Shown one piece after another: positions 1 to 5,915 of a stretch of DNA of 8,434 bases. Position numbers and translations under genes: made by a program. The notes beneath the pieces are model-generated. The model was not told where the DNA came from. It was given only the letters and a program-made list of their open reading frames with translations, and ran no database searches. Source of the stretch: CAZHDI01 sp964531285 (GTDB lineage Bacteria; Pseudomonadota; Alphaproteobacteria; JAJFIK01); contig CAZHDI010000121.1 of assembly GCA_964531285.1 (NCBI GenBank), positions 1-8,434 on the forward strand. Direction: 5' to 3'. Numbering within the stretch: position 1 is the first letter of the stretch; each line of letters opens with the position of its first letter.

Positions 1-79
1 CGGCATGGACGATGACATGGCCCAGGACGATCCGCTCGACCCGCCCGCACCGCCGACGCCACCGGCGCCGGGCCCCTGA
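1..79 (+). CDS. C-terminal tail of an unidentified protein (partial, 5' end outside window)
   Basis: An open frame enters from the left edge (codons from base 2) and ends at TGA 77-79. It encodes about 25 residues: an acidic stretch (GMDDDMAQDDPLD) followed by a Pro/Ala-rich end (PPAPPTPPAPGP). Such low-complexity acidic or proline-rich tails are common at the C-terminus of alphaproteobacterial proteins and do not identify a family. The stop abuts the stop of the DUF2177 gene on the other strand, which fits a real convergent gene end, but the piece is too short to prove coding. Function unknown. Confidence 0.4.
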   Translation, partial: GMDDDMAQDDPLDPPAPPTPPAPGP

Positions 80-481
80 TCACCCGAACATCTTCGCGGC
101 GTAATACCCGCCCAGCGCCGTCGAGGCCGTCACGAACGTGCCCCAGGCCACATCCACGACGACCATCGTGAACGGCCAGTCGCGCAAGGTGGCGTAATTG
201 GTCATGTCATAGGTCGCGAACGCGAAAAAGCCGAACAGGCCGCCATAGAGCGCGGCGGTCGTCCAGGACGCCGCGGTGAGCGCGGGCGCAATCGCGAAGA
301 TCACCACACCGACGACATACACCAGATAAAAGCCCAGGGCGGCCGGGAAGTTGATGCTGTCGGCCATCAGATGACCGATGCTGCGCTGGAAGAACTTCGT
401 CGCGATCACCCCGAGCCAAAGCGCATCCAGGATGAGGAAGGTGATGATCGCGCCGCCATAGGCCCAAAGATAAGTCGTCAT
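80..481 (-). CDS. DUF2177 family small integral membrane protein
   Basis: The product is a 133-residue, very hydrophobic protein with about four predicted membrane spans, near residues 6-27, 45-66, 75-93 and 108-130. The conserved-looking pieces are DALWLG in the first span and YDMTNYATLRDWP (about 91-103) between spans three and four. These match my recollection of the DUF2177 family, whose biochemical function is not established. I chose the ATG at 481 because GAGGGGAG (490-497) sits 8 nt upstream; the in-frame ATG at 499 overlaps that ribosome-binding site and would add only six residues. The gene is downstream of tyrS on the same strand (79 bp gap) and converges with the partial gene at the left edge. 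No signal peptide other than the first span is seen. Confidence 0.85.
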   Translation of the reverse strand: MTTYLWAYGGAIITFLILDALWLGVIATKFFQRSIGHLMADSINFPAALGFYLVYVVGVVIFAIAPALTAASWTTAALYGGLFGFFAFATYDMTNYATLRDWPFTMVVVDVAWGTFVTASTALGGYYAAKMFG

Positions 482-489
482 GCTCGTTG

Positions 490-497
490 CTCCCCTC
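490..497 (-). promoter_or_regulatory. Ribosome-binding site that fixes the DUF2177 start
   Basis: The minus strand reads GAGGGGAG, 8 nt before ATG 481. The longer in-frame ATG at 499 overlaps this purine run, so it is unlikely to be the start. Confidence 0.65.
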
Positions 498-560
498 ATG
501 TTCGATGCGCGATACCGTTTGACCTCAACCTAGGGCGCGCGCCTGGTTGGGCCAAGCCCG

Positions 561-1814
561 TCAGACCGGGCGCACCAGCACATGGCGCTTTTTGCCCGCC
601 GACAGTTTGATTACGCCCTCGGCCGTCACATCGCTCAGGCCGACCGGCGCATCCTCCGCCGCGACCGCCGCATCGTTGACCTTCGCCCCGCCGCCCTTGA
701 CGAGGCGCCGCGCCTCGCCGCCCGATGCGGCCAGACCGGCGCGCCGGAAGAGTTCGAACGCGGCGATCCCGGGTTCCAGATCGGTCTTGGCGACCTCGAT
801 GGTCGGCAGGTCCTGACTGAGGCCGCTGCCCGCGAAGGTCTCCGCGGCGGTCTGGGCGGCCTTTTCGGCGGCGGCGCGGCCATGGAGCAAGGCGGTCGCC
901 TCGTTGGCGAGCACCTTTTTGGCCTCGTTGATCTCCGCCCCGTCGAGCGCTTCGAGCTTTGCGATCTCATCCAGCGGCAGTTCGGTGAACAGCTTCAAGA
1001 ACCGCCCGACATCCGCATCCGCCGCATTGCGCCAGAACTGCCAATAGTCATAGGGGCTGAGCATGGCGCCATCGAGCCAGACGGCGCCGGCTTCGGTCTT
1101 GCCCATCTTCTTGCCGTCCGCCGTGGTCAGCAGCGGCGTGGTGACGCCGAACACGGTCTCACCGGCAACACGGCGCACCAGTTCGACGCCGTTGAGAATG
1201 TTGCCCCACTGGTCCGAGCCGCCGAACTGGATCCGGCAGCTCCGTGTGCGGAACAGCTCCAGGAAATCATAGGCCTGGAGGAGCATGAAATTGAATTCCA
1301 GGAAGGTCAGCGGCTGCTCGCGCTCCAGGCGCAGCTTGACGCTCTCGAAGGTCAGCATCCGGTTGACCGTGAAATGGGTCCCGTAGTCGCGCAGGAACTC
1401 GATATAGCCGAGCGATTTGAGCCATTCGTAATTATCGACCTGTACCGCGTCCGTCGGCCCGTCGCCGAAGCTCAGGAAGGTCTCGAACACCGTCCGGATG
1501 CCCGCCATGTTCTCGGCGATCTTCTCGGCCGTCAGGAGTTTGCGGGACTCGTCCTTGCCGCTGGGATCGCCGATGCGGGTCGTCCCGCCGCCCAAGAGCA
1601 CGATGGGCTTGTGGCCGCAGGTCTGCACCCAGCGCAGCAGCATGATCTGCATGAGCGAGCCCACATGAAGGCTGGGCGCGGTGCAGTCGAAGCCCAGATA
1701 GGCGGTCGCCGGTCCGGTGCGCAGGATGGCGTTCAGGCCGTCTTCGTCGGTCAGATCCTGGACGAAGCCGCGGCTTTTCAGCACCTGAAGAAGGTCCTGG
1801 CTGGGCGCACTCAT
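561..1814 (-). CDS. tyrS: Tyrosine--tRNA ligase
   Basis: Tyrosyl-tRNA synthetase, a cytosolic class I enzyme, activates tyrosine with ATP and charges tRNA-Tyr. The 417-residue length is normal for the bacterial enzyme. The Rossmann catalytic domain shows the HIGH-type motif as HVGS (50-53) after YLGFDCTAPSL, then GGGTTRIGDPSGK (75-87), the tyrosine-pocket region QFGGSDQWGNI (196-206), and the KMSKS-type loop as KMGKT (236-240). A C-terminal S4-like RNA-binding domain (about 350-417) includes GGEARRLVKGGGAKVN. The ATG at 1814 is preceded by AGGAGA at 7 nt spacing, and homology begins right there. The frame stays open upstream across anmK, but that extension is antisense anmK sequence and not part of the protein. 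It diverges from anmK. No T-box or other leader structure is evident in the short upstream gap. Confidence 0.97.
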   Translation of the reverse strand: MSAPSQDLLQVLKSRGFVQDLTDEDGLNAILRTGPATAYLGFDCTAPSLHVGSLMQIMLLRWVQTCGHKPIVLLGGGTTRIGDPSGKDESRKLLTAEKIAENMAGIRTVFETFLSFGDGPTDAVQVDNYEWLKSLGYIEFLRDYGTHFTVNRMLTFESVKLRLEREQPLTFLEFNFMLLQAYDFLELFRTRSCRIQFGGSDQWGNILNGVELVRRVAGETVFGVTTPLLTTADGKKMGKTEAGAVWLDGAMLSPYDYWQFWRNAADADVGRFLKLFTELPLDEIAKLEALDGAEINEAKKVLANEATALLHGRAAAEKAAQTAAETFAGSGLSQDLPTIEVAKTDLEPGIAAFELFRRAGLAASGGEARRLVKGGGAKVNDAAVAAEDAPVGLSDVTAEGVIKLSAGKKRHVLVRPV

Positions 1815-1892
1815 CGACGGGTCTCCTCTTGGTCCGGGCAAATCGTGTAAAGCCTGTGCTCTAGCATGAATTGCCGCCACAGGGAGACCCCC
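1815..1892. promoter_or_regulatory. Divergent tyrS / anmK intergenic control region
   Basis: This 78-bp gap separates two outward-facing starts, so promoters for both genes must lie here or in the opposite gene's 5' end. Clear Shine-Dalgarno sequences are present on both sides: AGGAGA on the minus strand (1822-1827) for tyrS, and AGGGAGA on the plus strand (1881-1887) for anmK. I could not find a convincing sigma-70 -35/-10 pair in either direction. The region is more AT-rich than the flanking genes. Confidence 0.5.
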
Positions 1893-3041
1893 ATGAGCCC
1901 GTCTGCGCCCGCCGCCGTTCTGCCGGCCCTCGGTCTGATGTCCGGAACCTCCATGGACGGCATCGATCTGGCGATGATCGACACCGACGGGGAGCGGGTG
2001 GCGGCATCCGGACCGGCGGGTTCGGGCGCCTACAGCCCTGAGACGCGCCGCCGCCTTCAAGACGCCATCGAGGCCGGCGCCGCCATGCCCCATGGCCAGG
2101 GCATCACGCCGGCGGTGCGCGCGGTCTGGGACCGGGCAGAGGCGGCGGTGACCCAGGACCACGGCGCGGCCATCGCGGCCTTCGCGGCCGAGCACCCGGC
2201 GGCGTTCGAGCGCCTGTCGGTCATCGGCTATCACGGCCAGACCGTGCTGCACCGGCCCAAGGAGGGCATCACCGTGCAACTGGGCGACGGCGCGGCCCTG
2301 GCCCGGCGGTTTAGCAAGCGGGTCGTGGGAGCGTTCCGCGTCGAGGATGTGGCCGCCGGCGGCGAGGGAGCCCCCTTCGCACCGCTCTATCACCGGGCGC
2401 TGGCGGCGACCTGGCGTCAGACATCCAAGGCCGAAGGACCGGTGGCCGTGCTCAATCTGGGCGGGGTCGGCAATGTCACCTGGATCGGCGCCGATGACGA
2501 GGCGATCCTGGCCTTCGACACGGGCCCGGCCAATGGGCCTATCGACGATTGGGTGCGCGAGATGACCGGGGCCGCGATGGACGCGGACGGGGCGCTGGCG
2601 CGCTCCGGCACCGTCGATGAGACCGTCCTCGAGGCGCTGTCCGGGCACTGCTACTTTTCAGTTACACCCCCTAAATCTCTGGACCGCCTGGACTTTGGGA
2701 TCGAGGCCGTCCGTGGCCTGACGGCAGCGGATGGCGCGGCAACCCTGACCGCCTTTACCGCGCGCTCGGTTGCATTGGCGCGGGCGCATTTTCCGGCGCC
2801 GGCCTGCATCTGGATCGTGTGCGGCGGCGGGCGCCACAACCCCTGCCTGATGGATGCTTTGCAAGAATGCCTGGATGCGCCTGTGATTTCGGCCGAGAAG
2901 GCGGGCTGGCGCGGCGACGAGATCGAAGCGGAGGCGTTCGCGTTTCTGGCGGTACGCTCATTGCGCGGGCTGCCTCTGAGTGTGCCGAGCACAACCGGAG
3001 TGCCGCATCCCTGCTTGGGCGGACGCTTGTTCGAAGGCTGA
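1893..3041 (+). CDS. anmK: Anhydro-N-acetylmuramic acid kinase
   Basis: AnmK phosphorylates 1,6-anhydro-MurNAc released from peptidoglycan to MurNAc-6-phosphate, opening the anhydro ring, in cytosolic cell-wall recycling. The 382-residue product has the family landmarks in order: GLMSGTSMDGID (14-25, nucleotide binding), GYHGQT (around H114), LNLGGVGNVTWI, FDTGPAN with D209 in the position expected for the catalytic aspartate, PPKSLDR, CGGGRHNP, and the C-terminal GDEIEAEAFAFLAVRSLRGLP followed by TTGVPHPCLGGRL. I chose ATG 1893 because AGGGAGA precedes it at about 5 nt. The in-frame ATG at 1866 lacks such a site and adds nine non-conserved residues. The gene diverges from tyrS. Codons from about 2650 to 2690 (TTT TCA GTT ACA .. 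CCT AAA TCT) are less GC-biased than the rest, with no frame break. Confidence 0.96.
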   Translation: MSPSAPAAVLPALGLMSGTSMDGIDLAMIDTDGERVAASGPAGSGAYSPETRRRLQDAIEAGAAMPHGQGITPAVRAVWDRAEAAVTQDHGAAIAAFAAEHPAAFERLSVIGYHGQTVLHRPKEGITVQLGDGAALARRFSKRVVGAFRVEDVAAGGEGAPFAPLYHRALAATWRQTSKAEGPVAVLNLGGVGNVTWIGADDEAILAFDTGPANGPIDDWVREMTGAAMDADGALARSGTVDETVLEALSGHCYFSVTPPKSLDRLDFGIEAVRGLTAADGAATLTAFTARSVALARAHFPAPACIWIVCGGGRHNPCLMDALQECLDAPVISAEKAGWRGDEIEAEAFAFLAVRSLRGLPLSVPSTTGVPHPCLGGRLFEG

Positions 3042-3090
3042 TGATCCGGCTGCGGCGCACCTGGAAAATTACTGCTTATAGCAACAAGCA

Positions 3091-3104
3091 AATATCGGGA
3101 TATT
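3091..3104. repeat. Perfect inverted repeat AATATC-GG-GATATT
   Basis: Six-base arms with a 2-bp centre form a perfect 14-bp dyad in the leader of the LuxR-type gene. The adjacent ATTG-GAT-CAAT dyad (3102-3112) overlaps its right end. This is a candidate protein-binding site; no known operator is recognised. Confidence 0.45.
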
Positions 3105-3146
3105 GGATCAATCCTTTGTTTCGCTTTGGGTCCTTGCCCCTTATGC

Positions 3147-3163
3147 TGTCATTGGTAATGACA
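3147..3163. promoter_or_regulatory. Perfect inverted repeat TGTCATT-GGT-AATGACA, candidate operator
   Basis: Seven-base perfect arms surround a 3-bp centre, giving a 17-bp dyad that ends 22 bp before ATG 3186. It touches the only plausible -10 element (TATGCT, 3142-3147), a position suited to repression or autoregulation. In RNA it could also fold into a small hairpin, but there is no T-tract, so a terminator is unlikely. It does not resemble the canonical lux box. Confidence 0.5.
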
Positions 3164-3185
3164 CTTCTGGGCACGGGCACACCAC

Positions 3186-4298
3186 ATGCAGGCCGATGGC
3201 GCAATCATCGAGGCGATCTACGATTCCGTGCTGGACGACACCTCCTGGTCGCTGGTGCTTGAGGCGATCGCCATGCGTTTCAATGCGCCGTGGTTCGCCG
3301 TCGCGATACAATCGGCAGACTCGGTCTATCTGGTCGGCGATAATCTTGACCCGGACTGCACCGCCCGGTTCGCGGCGGACCATTGGATGGAGGATGTCTG
3401 GGGGCAGGCCGCGAGGGGCGCCCCGTCGGGCACGGTGATGTCCGGCGCGGCGATCTGCCTTCCGAAGGACCTGCCCGGCGGATTGCTCAACAATGTCCTG
3501 ATCCCGGCCGATGTCGGCGACAGCATCGCGGTGAAAGGCCATAAGGGGCGCCATTGGGAAGCTACTTTCGCGATCTACCGGCGCTATCGTCAGGACCTCT
3601 TCTCCCGCCGGGACCTCAAGCACATGGCGGCCTATGCCGGTCATCTGGCGCGGGCCGCCGAGATCCGGGAGCATCTTGCGGGGCGCATGCAGACAGCGTG
3701 GGATTTGGATCAGGCGCTGTACCGGTCGCCGATGCCGATCTTTCTGGTCGATGAGACCATGCGGATCACCTGGTTCAATCCCAAGGGCGAGGCTCTGATG
3801 GAGGCCCATGCGGCCCGTCCCGCCGAGGTGCGCAAAAACCGCCTCCTGCTCGGCACACAAGAGGACGAATTGGACCTCCAGGATGCCGTCTATCATGCGG
3901 TGCGCGGGCGCAAGGCGTCCCGGGTGATGCTGCGGCGGCGCAATCACCGTTTGCCGCTGGTGGCCCATGTGACGCCCCTGGGTAACCGCCTCGTGGAGGA
4001 CCGGATTCAGACCTGGGCGCCGCCCTCGGTCCGGCGCCGCTGTCTCGTGATCGTGCGCGATCCGGCAGCCCCGCCCGCCACACCCGAAGATCTGCTCCAG
4101 GACTATTTCGGTCTCAGCGAAGCCGAGGCCGCTTTGGCGCGCTGTGTCGGCTCGGGTATGACACTCGACGATCTGAGCGACCGGCTTCAAGTGCCCAAAC
4201 GCATCCTGCGCGGCGATCTCGACCGCATTCTGGCAAAGATGGAAATGCAGTCCGACGGGGAACTGGTCCGCGTCCTGTCCCGCCTATCCGAAGACTGA
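3186..4298 (+). CDS. Orphan LuxR-type helix-turn-helix regulator with PAS-like sensor region
   Basis: The 370-residue predicted cytoplasmic transcription regulator has no membrane span. Residues 1-165 form a sensor-like region (IIEAIYDSVLDDTSWSLVLEA at the start, then a FSRRDLKHMAAYAGHLARAAEI helix) often found in uncharacterised alphaproteobacterial LuxR-family proteins. Residues about 175-290 look like a PAS fold, with SPMPIFLVDETMRITWFNPKGEALM from S181. Residues 303-370 are the LuxR-type DNA-binding domain: DYFGLSEAEAALARCVGSG, then TLDDLSDRLQVPKRILRGDLDRILAKM, then GELVRVLSRL. The recognition helix departs from the usual pattern. No AHL synthase gene is nearby, and the N-terminus does not show an obvious AHL-binding domain, so ligand and targets are unknown. 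ATG 3186 is the only sensible start (in-frame TGA at 3159-3161), but its Shine-Dalgarno is weak. It converges with the UbiC-like gene across 19 bp. Confidence 0.8.
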   Translation: MQADGAIIEAIYDSVLDDTSWSLVLEAIAMRFNAPWFAVAIQSADSVYLVGDNLDPDCTARFAADHWMEDVWGQAARGAPSGTVMSGAAICLPKDLPGGLLNNVLIPADVGDSIAVKGHKGRHWEATFAIYRRYRQDLFSRRDLKHMAAYAGHLARAAEIREHLAGRMQTAWDLDQALYRSPMPIFLVDETMRITWFNPKGEALMEAHAARPAEVRKNRLLLGTQEDELDLQDAVYHAVRGRKASRVMLRRRNHRLPLVAHVTPLGNRLVEDRIQTWAPPSVRRRCLVIVRDPAAPPATPEDLLQDYFGLSEAEAALARCVGSGMTLDDLSDRLQVPKRILRGDLDRILAKMEMQSDGELVRVLSRLSED

Positions 4299-4317
4299 AC
4301 GCTTTGGCCGGCCACCG

Positions 4318-4866
4318 TCAGACCGGCGCGACGACTTCCAGGGTTTCGGCCAGACAGGTCCCGTCGGCCGCGATAATGCGGTTGCGCCGGCCATAAAGGG
4401 GCTGGCCGGGATCGGCGAGGGCGAACTGCTGGGCAAGCGGCGCATCGGTCTTGATCTGAAGAAAATGCTCCGGACACGATGTAAAGTCCGTACCGGTTTC
4501 GGCAAGGATGGCGCCGAAGGGGCGCATGCCGGCGAGGATGGCGTTGCGGGTGCGTAGCGCGAACCGGCTCAGAGCCAGGCGGATCAGCGCGATCTGCACT
4601 TTGCGGCTGCCGGTCTCCAGCGCGATTTTGCGGACATAGGTGGTGCCGTCCTGGCGCAGGCCCAGCACTCTCACCCCCAGAACGCTGTGATGCGCCGCGC
4701 TGAGCCGGGCGGTCATGGTGTCGCCATGGTCCAGCAGCCGGCGCGCCGGTGCGGGAAGCGCCTCCGCCGCGATGGTTTGTGCGTGAAGCGGCGGCGCGCC
4801 GTCTAGGGTCCACAGACCGTCCAGCGGCATCTCATGGAGCGCAAAGCGGTGCTCGGGAACGCTCAT
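4318..4866 (-). CDS. Chorismate lyase (UbiC)-like protein
   Basis: The 182-residue protein resembles the chorismate lyase fold in pattern, not in strong identity. YVRKIALETGSRKVQIALIRL (77-97) has an Arg (R79) where UbiC has its chorismate-binding arginine in 'REV.L'. MRPFGAIL (114-121) matches the 'PLG..L' segment. LYGRRNRIIAADGTCLAETLEVVAP (157-181) matches the terminal 'RRS....g..LL..EVFLP' strand, with E174 at the catalytic glutamate position. Chorismate lyase makes 4-hydroxybenzoate for ubiquinone synthesis; whether this protein does so is inference. ATG 4866 has GGAAAGG 6 nt upstream and is preferred over the in-frame GTG at 4881. It lies 44 bp downstream of the alpha/beta hydrolase, probably in one operon. 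The alternative is a related fold without lyase activity. Confidence 0.6.
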   Translation of the reverse strand: MSVPEHRFALHEMPLDGLWTLDGAPPLHAQTIAAEALPAPARRLLDHGDTMTARLSAAHHSVLGVRVLGLRQDGTTYVRKIALETGSRKVQIALIRLALSRFALRTRNAILAGMRPFGAILAETGTDFTSCPEHFLQIKTDAPLAQQFALADPGQPLYGRRNRIIAADGTCLAETLEVVAPV

Positions 4867-4878
4867 GGATCGCCTTTC

Positions 4879-4902
4879 CACTGCCCTGGTTCACTGCCCT
4901 GG
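4879..4902. repeat. Short direct repeat, two copies of CACTGCCCTGG
   Basis: Identical 11-bp units at 4879-4889 and 4892-4902 are separated by TT (13-bp period). They fall in the 44-bp gap between the hydrolase stop and the UbiC-like start, just upstream of the UbiC-like ribosome-binding site. This looks like a small tandem duplication; no function is evident. Confidence 0.6.
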
Positions 4903-4910
4903 CGGCCGCG

Positions 4911-5594
4911 TCACTTTTTCTTCGGCTTGGCGGCGTCGGCTTCAGGGTCCGGCTCCGATGTGAGCCGTTTATCCAGATAGCCTTCGATGACGGCGATCAA
5001 GTCCTCAAGATTCTGCTCGAAGAAGTGATTGGCGCCCGGGATGACCTCATGGTCGACCGTGATGCCTTTCTGAGCCTTCAGCCGCTCGGCCAGCTTCTCC
5101 ACATCGGCGGGCGGGACGACCATATCGTCGGTGCCGTGGACGATCAGCCCGGAGGCCGGGCAGGGCGCCAGGAAGGTGAAGTCGTACATATTGGCCGGCG
5201 GGGCGATGGAGATGAAGCCGGAGATTTCGGGCCGGCGCATCAGCAGTTGCATGGCGATCCACGCGCCGAACGAAACGCCGGCAATCCAGCACTGGGCGGC
5301 ATTGGGATTGATGGTCTGGAGCCAGTCCAGCGCCGCCGCCGCGTCCGACAATTCCCCGATACCGCTGTCGAACTCGCCCTGACTGCGTCCGACGCCGCGG
5401 AAATTGAACCGCATGGTCGAAAAGCCGCGCCGTTGGAACGTGTAGAAGGTCTCGTAGACCACGCGGTTGTTCATGGTCCCGCCATAGAGCGGGTGGGGAT
5501 GCAGGAACAGCGCAATCGGCGCGTTGCTGGCTTCTTGATGCTGGTAGCGCCCTTCGAGGCGGCCAGACGGTCCGGCGAAGATGATTTCAGGCAT
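4911..5594 (-). CDS. Alpha/beta hydrolase (COG2945-like)
   Basis: The 227-residue soluble alpha/beta hydrolase matches small esterase-like proteins often annotated as COG2945. Landmarks are LFLHPHPLYGGTMNNRVV (29-46, oxyanion-hole region), MRFNFRGVGRSQG (61-73), the nucleophile elbow GVSFG with S108, the acid in VHGTDDMVVP (D156 or D157), and the base H190 in GANHFF. The full triad is therefore present. The C-terminus ends in a charged, lysine-rich tail (PDPEADAAKPKKK). The natural substrate of this group is not established. ATG 5594 is where homology begins, although the Shine-Dalgarno is poor. It diverges from the iscR/suf operon and precedes the UbiC-like gene on the same strand. From memory, a hydrolase of this kind beside suf genes recurs in alphaproteobacteria, but this does not prove a role in Fe-S metabolism. 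Confidence 0.88.
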   Translation of the reverse strand: MPEIIFAGPSGRLEGRYQHQEASNAPIALFLHPHPLYGGTMNNRVVYETFYTFQRRGFSTMRFNFRGVGRSQGEFDSGIGELSDAAAALDWLQTINPNAAQCWIAGVSFGAWIAMQLLMRRPEISGFISIAPPANMYDFTFLAPCPASGLIVHGTDDMVVPPADVEKLAERLKAQKGITVDHEVIPGANHFFEQNLEDLIAVIEGYLDKRLTSEPDPEADAAKPKKK

Positions 5595-5915
5595 GGGCGG
5601 TCAAATGGATCCCAGCGTTTGCAATGGGGCGCGGAGGGGTATAAACCCTACCTGCGCGGTCAAGTTTTCGACGGATCCGTGCGGCGCTCTTGCAAGGTGC
5701 CTGAGAAAACCGCGCGCCCTAACTTGACTAAAACAGTTGGGTACTTAGCTCTCAGATATCGCAGGCGCGCGCCGGCGCACTCCGCTTGGCCCGCGGTTCT
5801 AGCACAGTTGATCAGGCAACGGGCAAGCATTGACAGTGCGCGCGGCAGGCGAGTTCGAGCCCGGACGAGACTTGTGTCGGGCAAGACCGAAACGGGGCGA
5901 GAAAAGGAGCAGACC
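5595..5915. promoter_or_regulatory. 321-bp divergent control region between hydrolase and iscR
   Basis: No gene is supported in this stretch. It contains an IscR-type box (5720-5744), a perfect ACGGATCCGT palindrome (5671-5680), an imperfect dyad at 5659-5672 (GTCAA-GTTT-TCGAC), and a perfect TTGACA at 5830-5835 that lacks a good -10. If transcription starts just after the IscR box, the iscR leader would be roughly 150 nt and GC-rich. A small stem (CCCG...CGGG, about 5859-5882) could form in it. The iscR ribosome-binding site AAGGAG is at 5904-5909. I checked for tRNA because GTTCGAGCC (5853-5861) looks like a T-loop, but no cloverleaf fits. Confidence 0.55.
5720..5744 (+). promoter_or_regulatory. 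Candidate type 1 IscR-binding site in the iscR/suf promoter
   Basis: The site reads TAAC-TTGACT-A-AAA-C-AGTT-GGG-TAC. Compared with the E. coli type 1 IscR consensus as I recall it (ATAS-YYGACT-R-WWW-Y-AGTC-RRS-TAT), all core positions agree except AGTT for AGTC. The outer flanks match in part (2 of 4 left, 2 of 3 right). TTGACT (5724-5729) would also serve as a -35 box, so bound IscR would block polymerase. No clear -10 follows (TAGCTC at 16 bp spacing is weak). Lying about 170 bp upstream of the iscR start, this implies autorepression of the suf operon by [2Fe-2S]-IscR. Confidence 0.7.

Larger units (their letters stand above)
3042..3185 (+). promoter_or_regulatory. AT-rich leader upstream of the LuxR-type regulator
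   Basis: This 144-bp gap follows anmK and precedes the regulator gene. It is clearly lower in GC than its surroundings. It holds two perfect inverted repeats (3091-3104 and 3147-3163) and a smaller dyad, ATTG-GAT-CAAT (3102-3112), that overlaps the first. A TATGCT at 3142-3147 could serve as a -10 box, but no well-spaced -35 goes with it. No rho-independent terminator for anmK is visible, so some read-through from anmK is possible. No small gene is supported. Confidence 0.45.

Noticed and set aside
525..560. GGCGCGCGCC palindrome after tyrS as a terminator
   Set aside because: It has no loop and no T-run on the minus strand; a GC-rich palindrome alone is expected by chance in this genome.
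582..1850. 422-codon open frame on the plus strand opposite tyrS
   Set aside because: Its composition (Arg, Gly, Ala, His, Gln rich) and perfect overlap with tyrS mark it as a high-GC antisense shadow; no family motif is seen.
1815..2648. Upstream extension of the tyrS frame to a 695-residue fusion
   Set aside because: The extra 278 codons are antisense to well-conserved anmK, are rich in Arg/Gly/His, and lie beyond an excellent tyrS ribosome-binding site and start.
3141..4190. 349-codon minus-strand frame opposite the LuxR-type regulator
   Set aside because: No domain is recognisable; the opposite frame has clear PAS-like and helix-turn-helix motifs and normal codon bias.
4299..4317. TGGCCGGCCA palindrome between convergent genes as a bidirectional terminator
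   Set aside because: It is a self-complementary 10-mer with no loop and no adjacent T-tract, so it is not a credible intrinsic terminator.
5836..5885. Possible tRNA because of a GTTCGAGCC T-loop-like sequence
   Set aside because: No matching T-stem, anticodon arm or acceptor stem could be built around it.
4749..5915. Long plus-strand frame running into iscR (567 codons in total)
   Set aside because: The part before 5916 is antisense to the UbiC-like and hydrolase genes plus non-coding leader; IscR homology begins exactly at GTG 5916 after a good AAGGAG.
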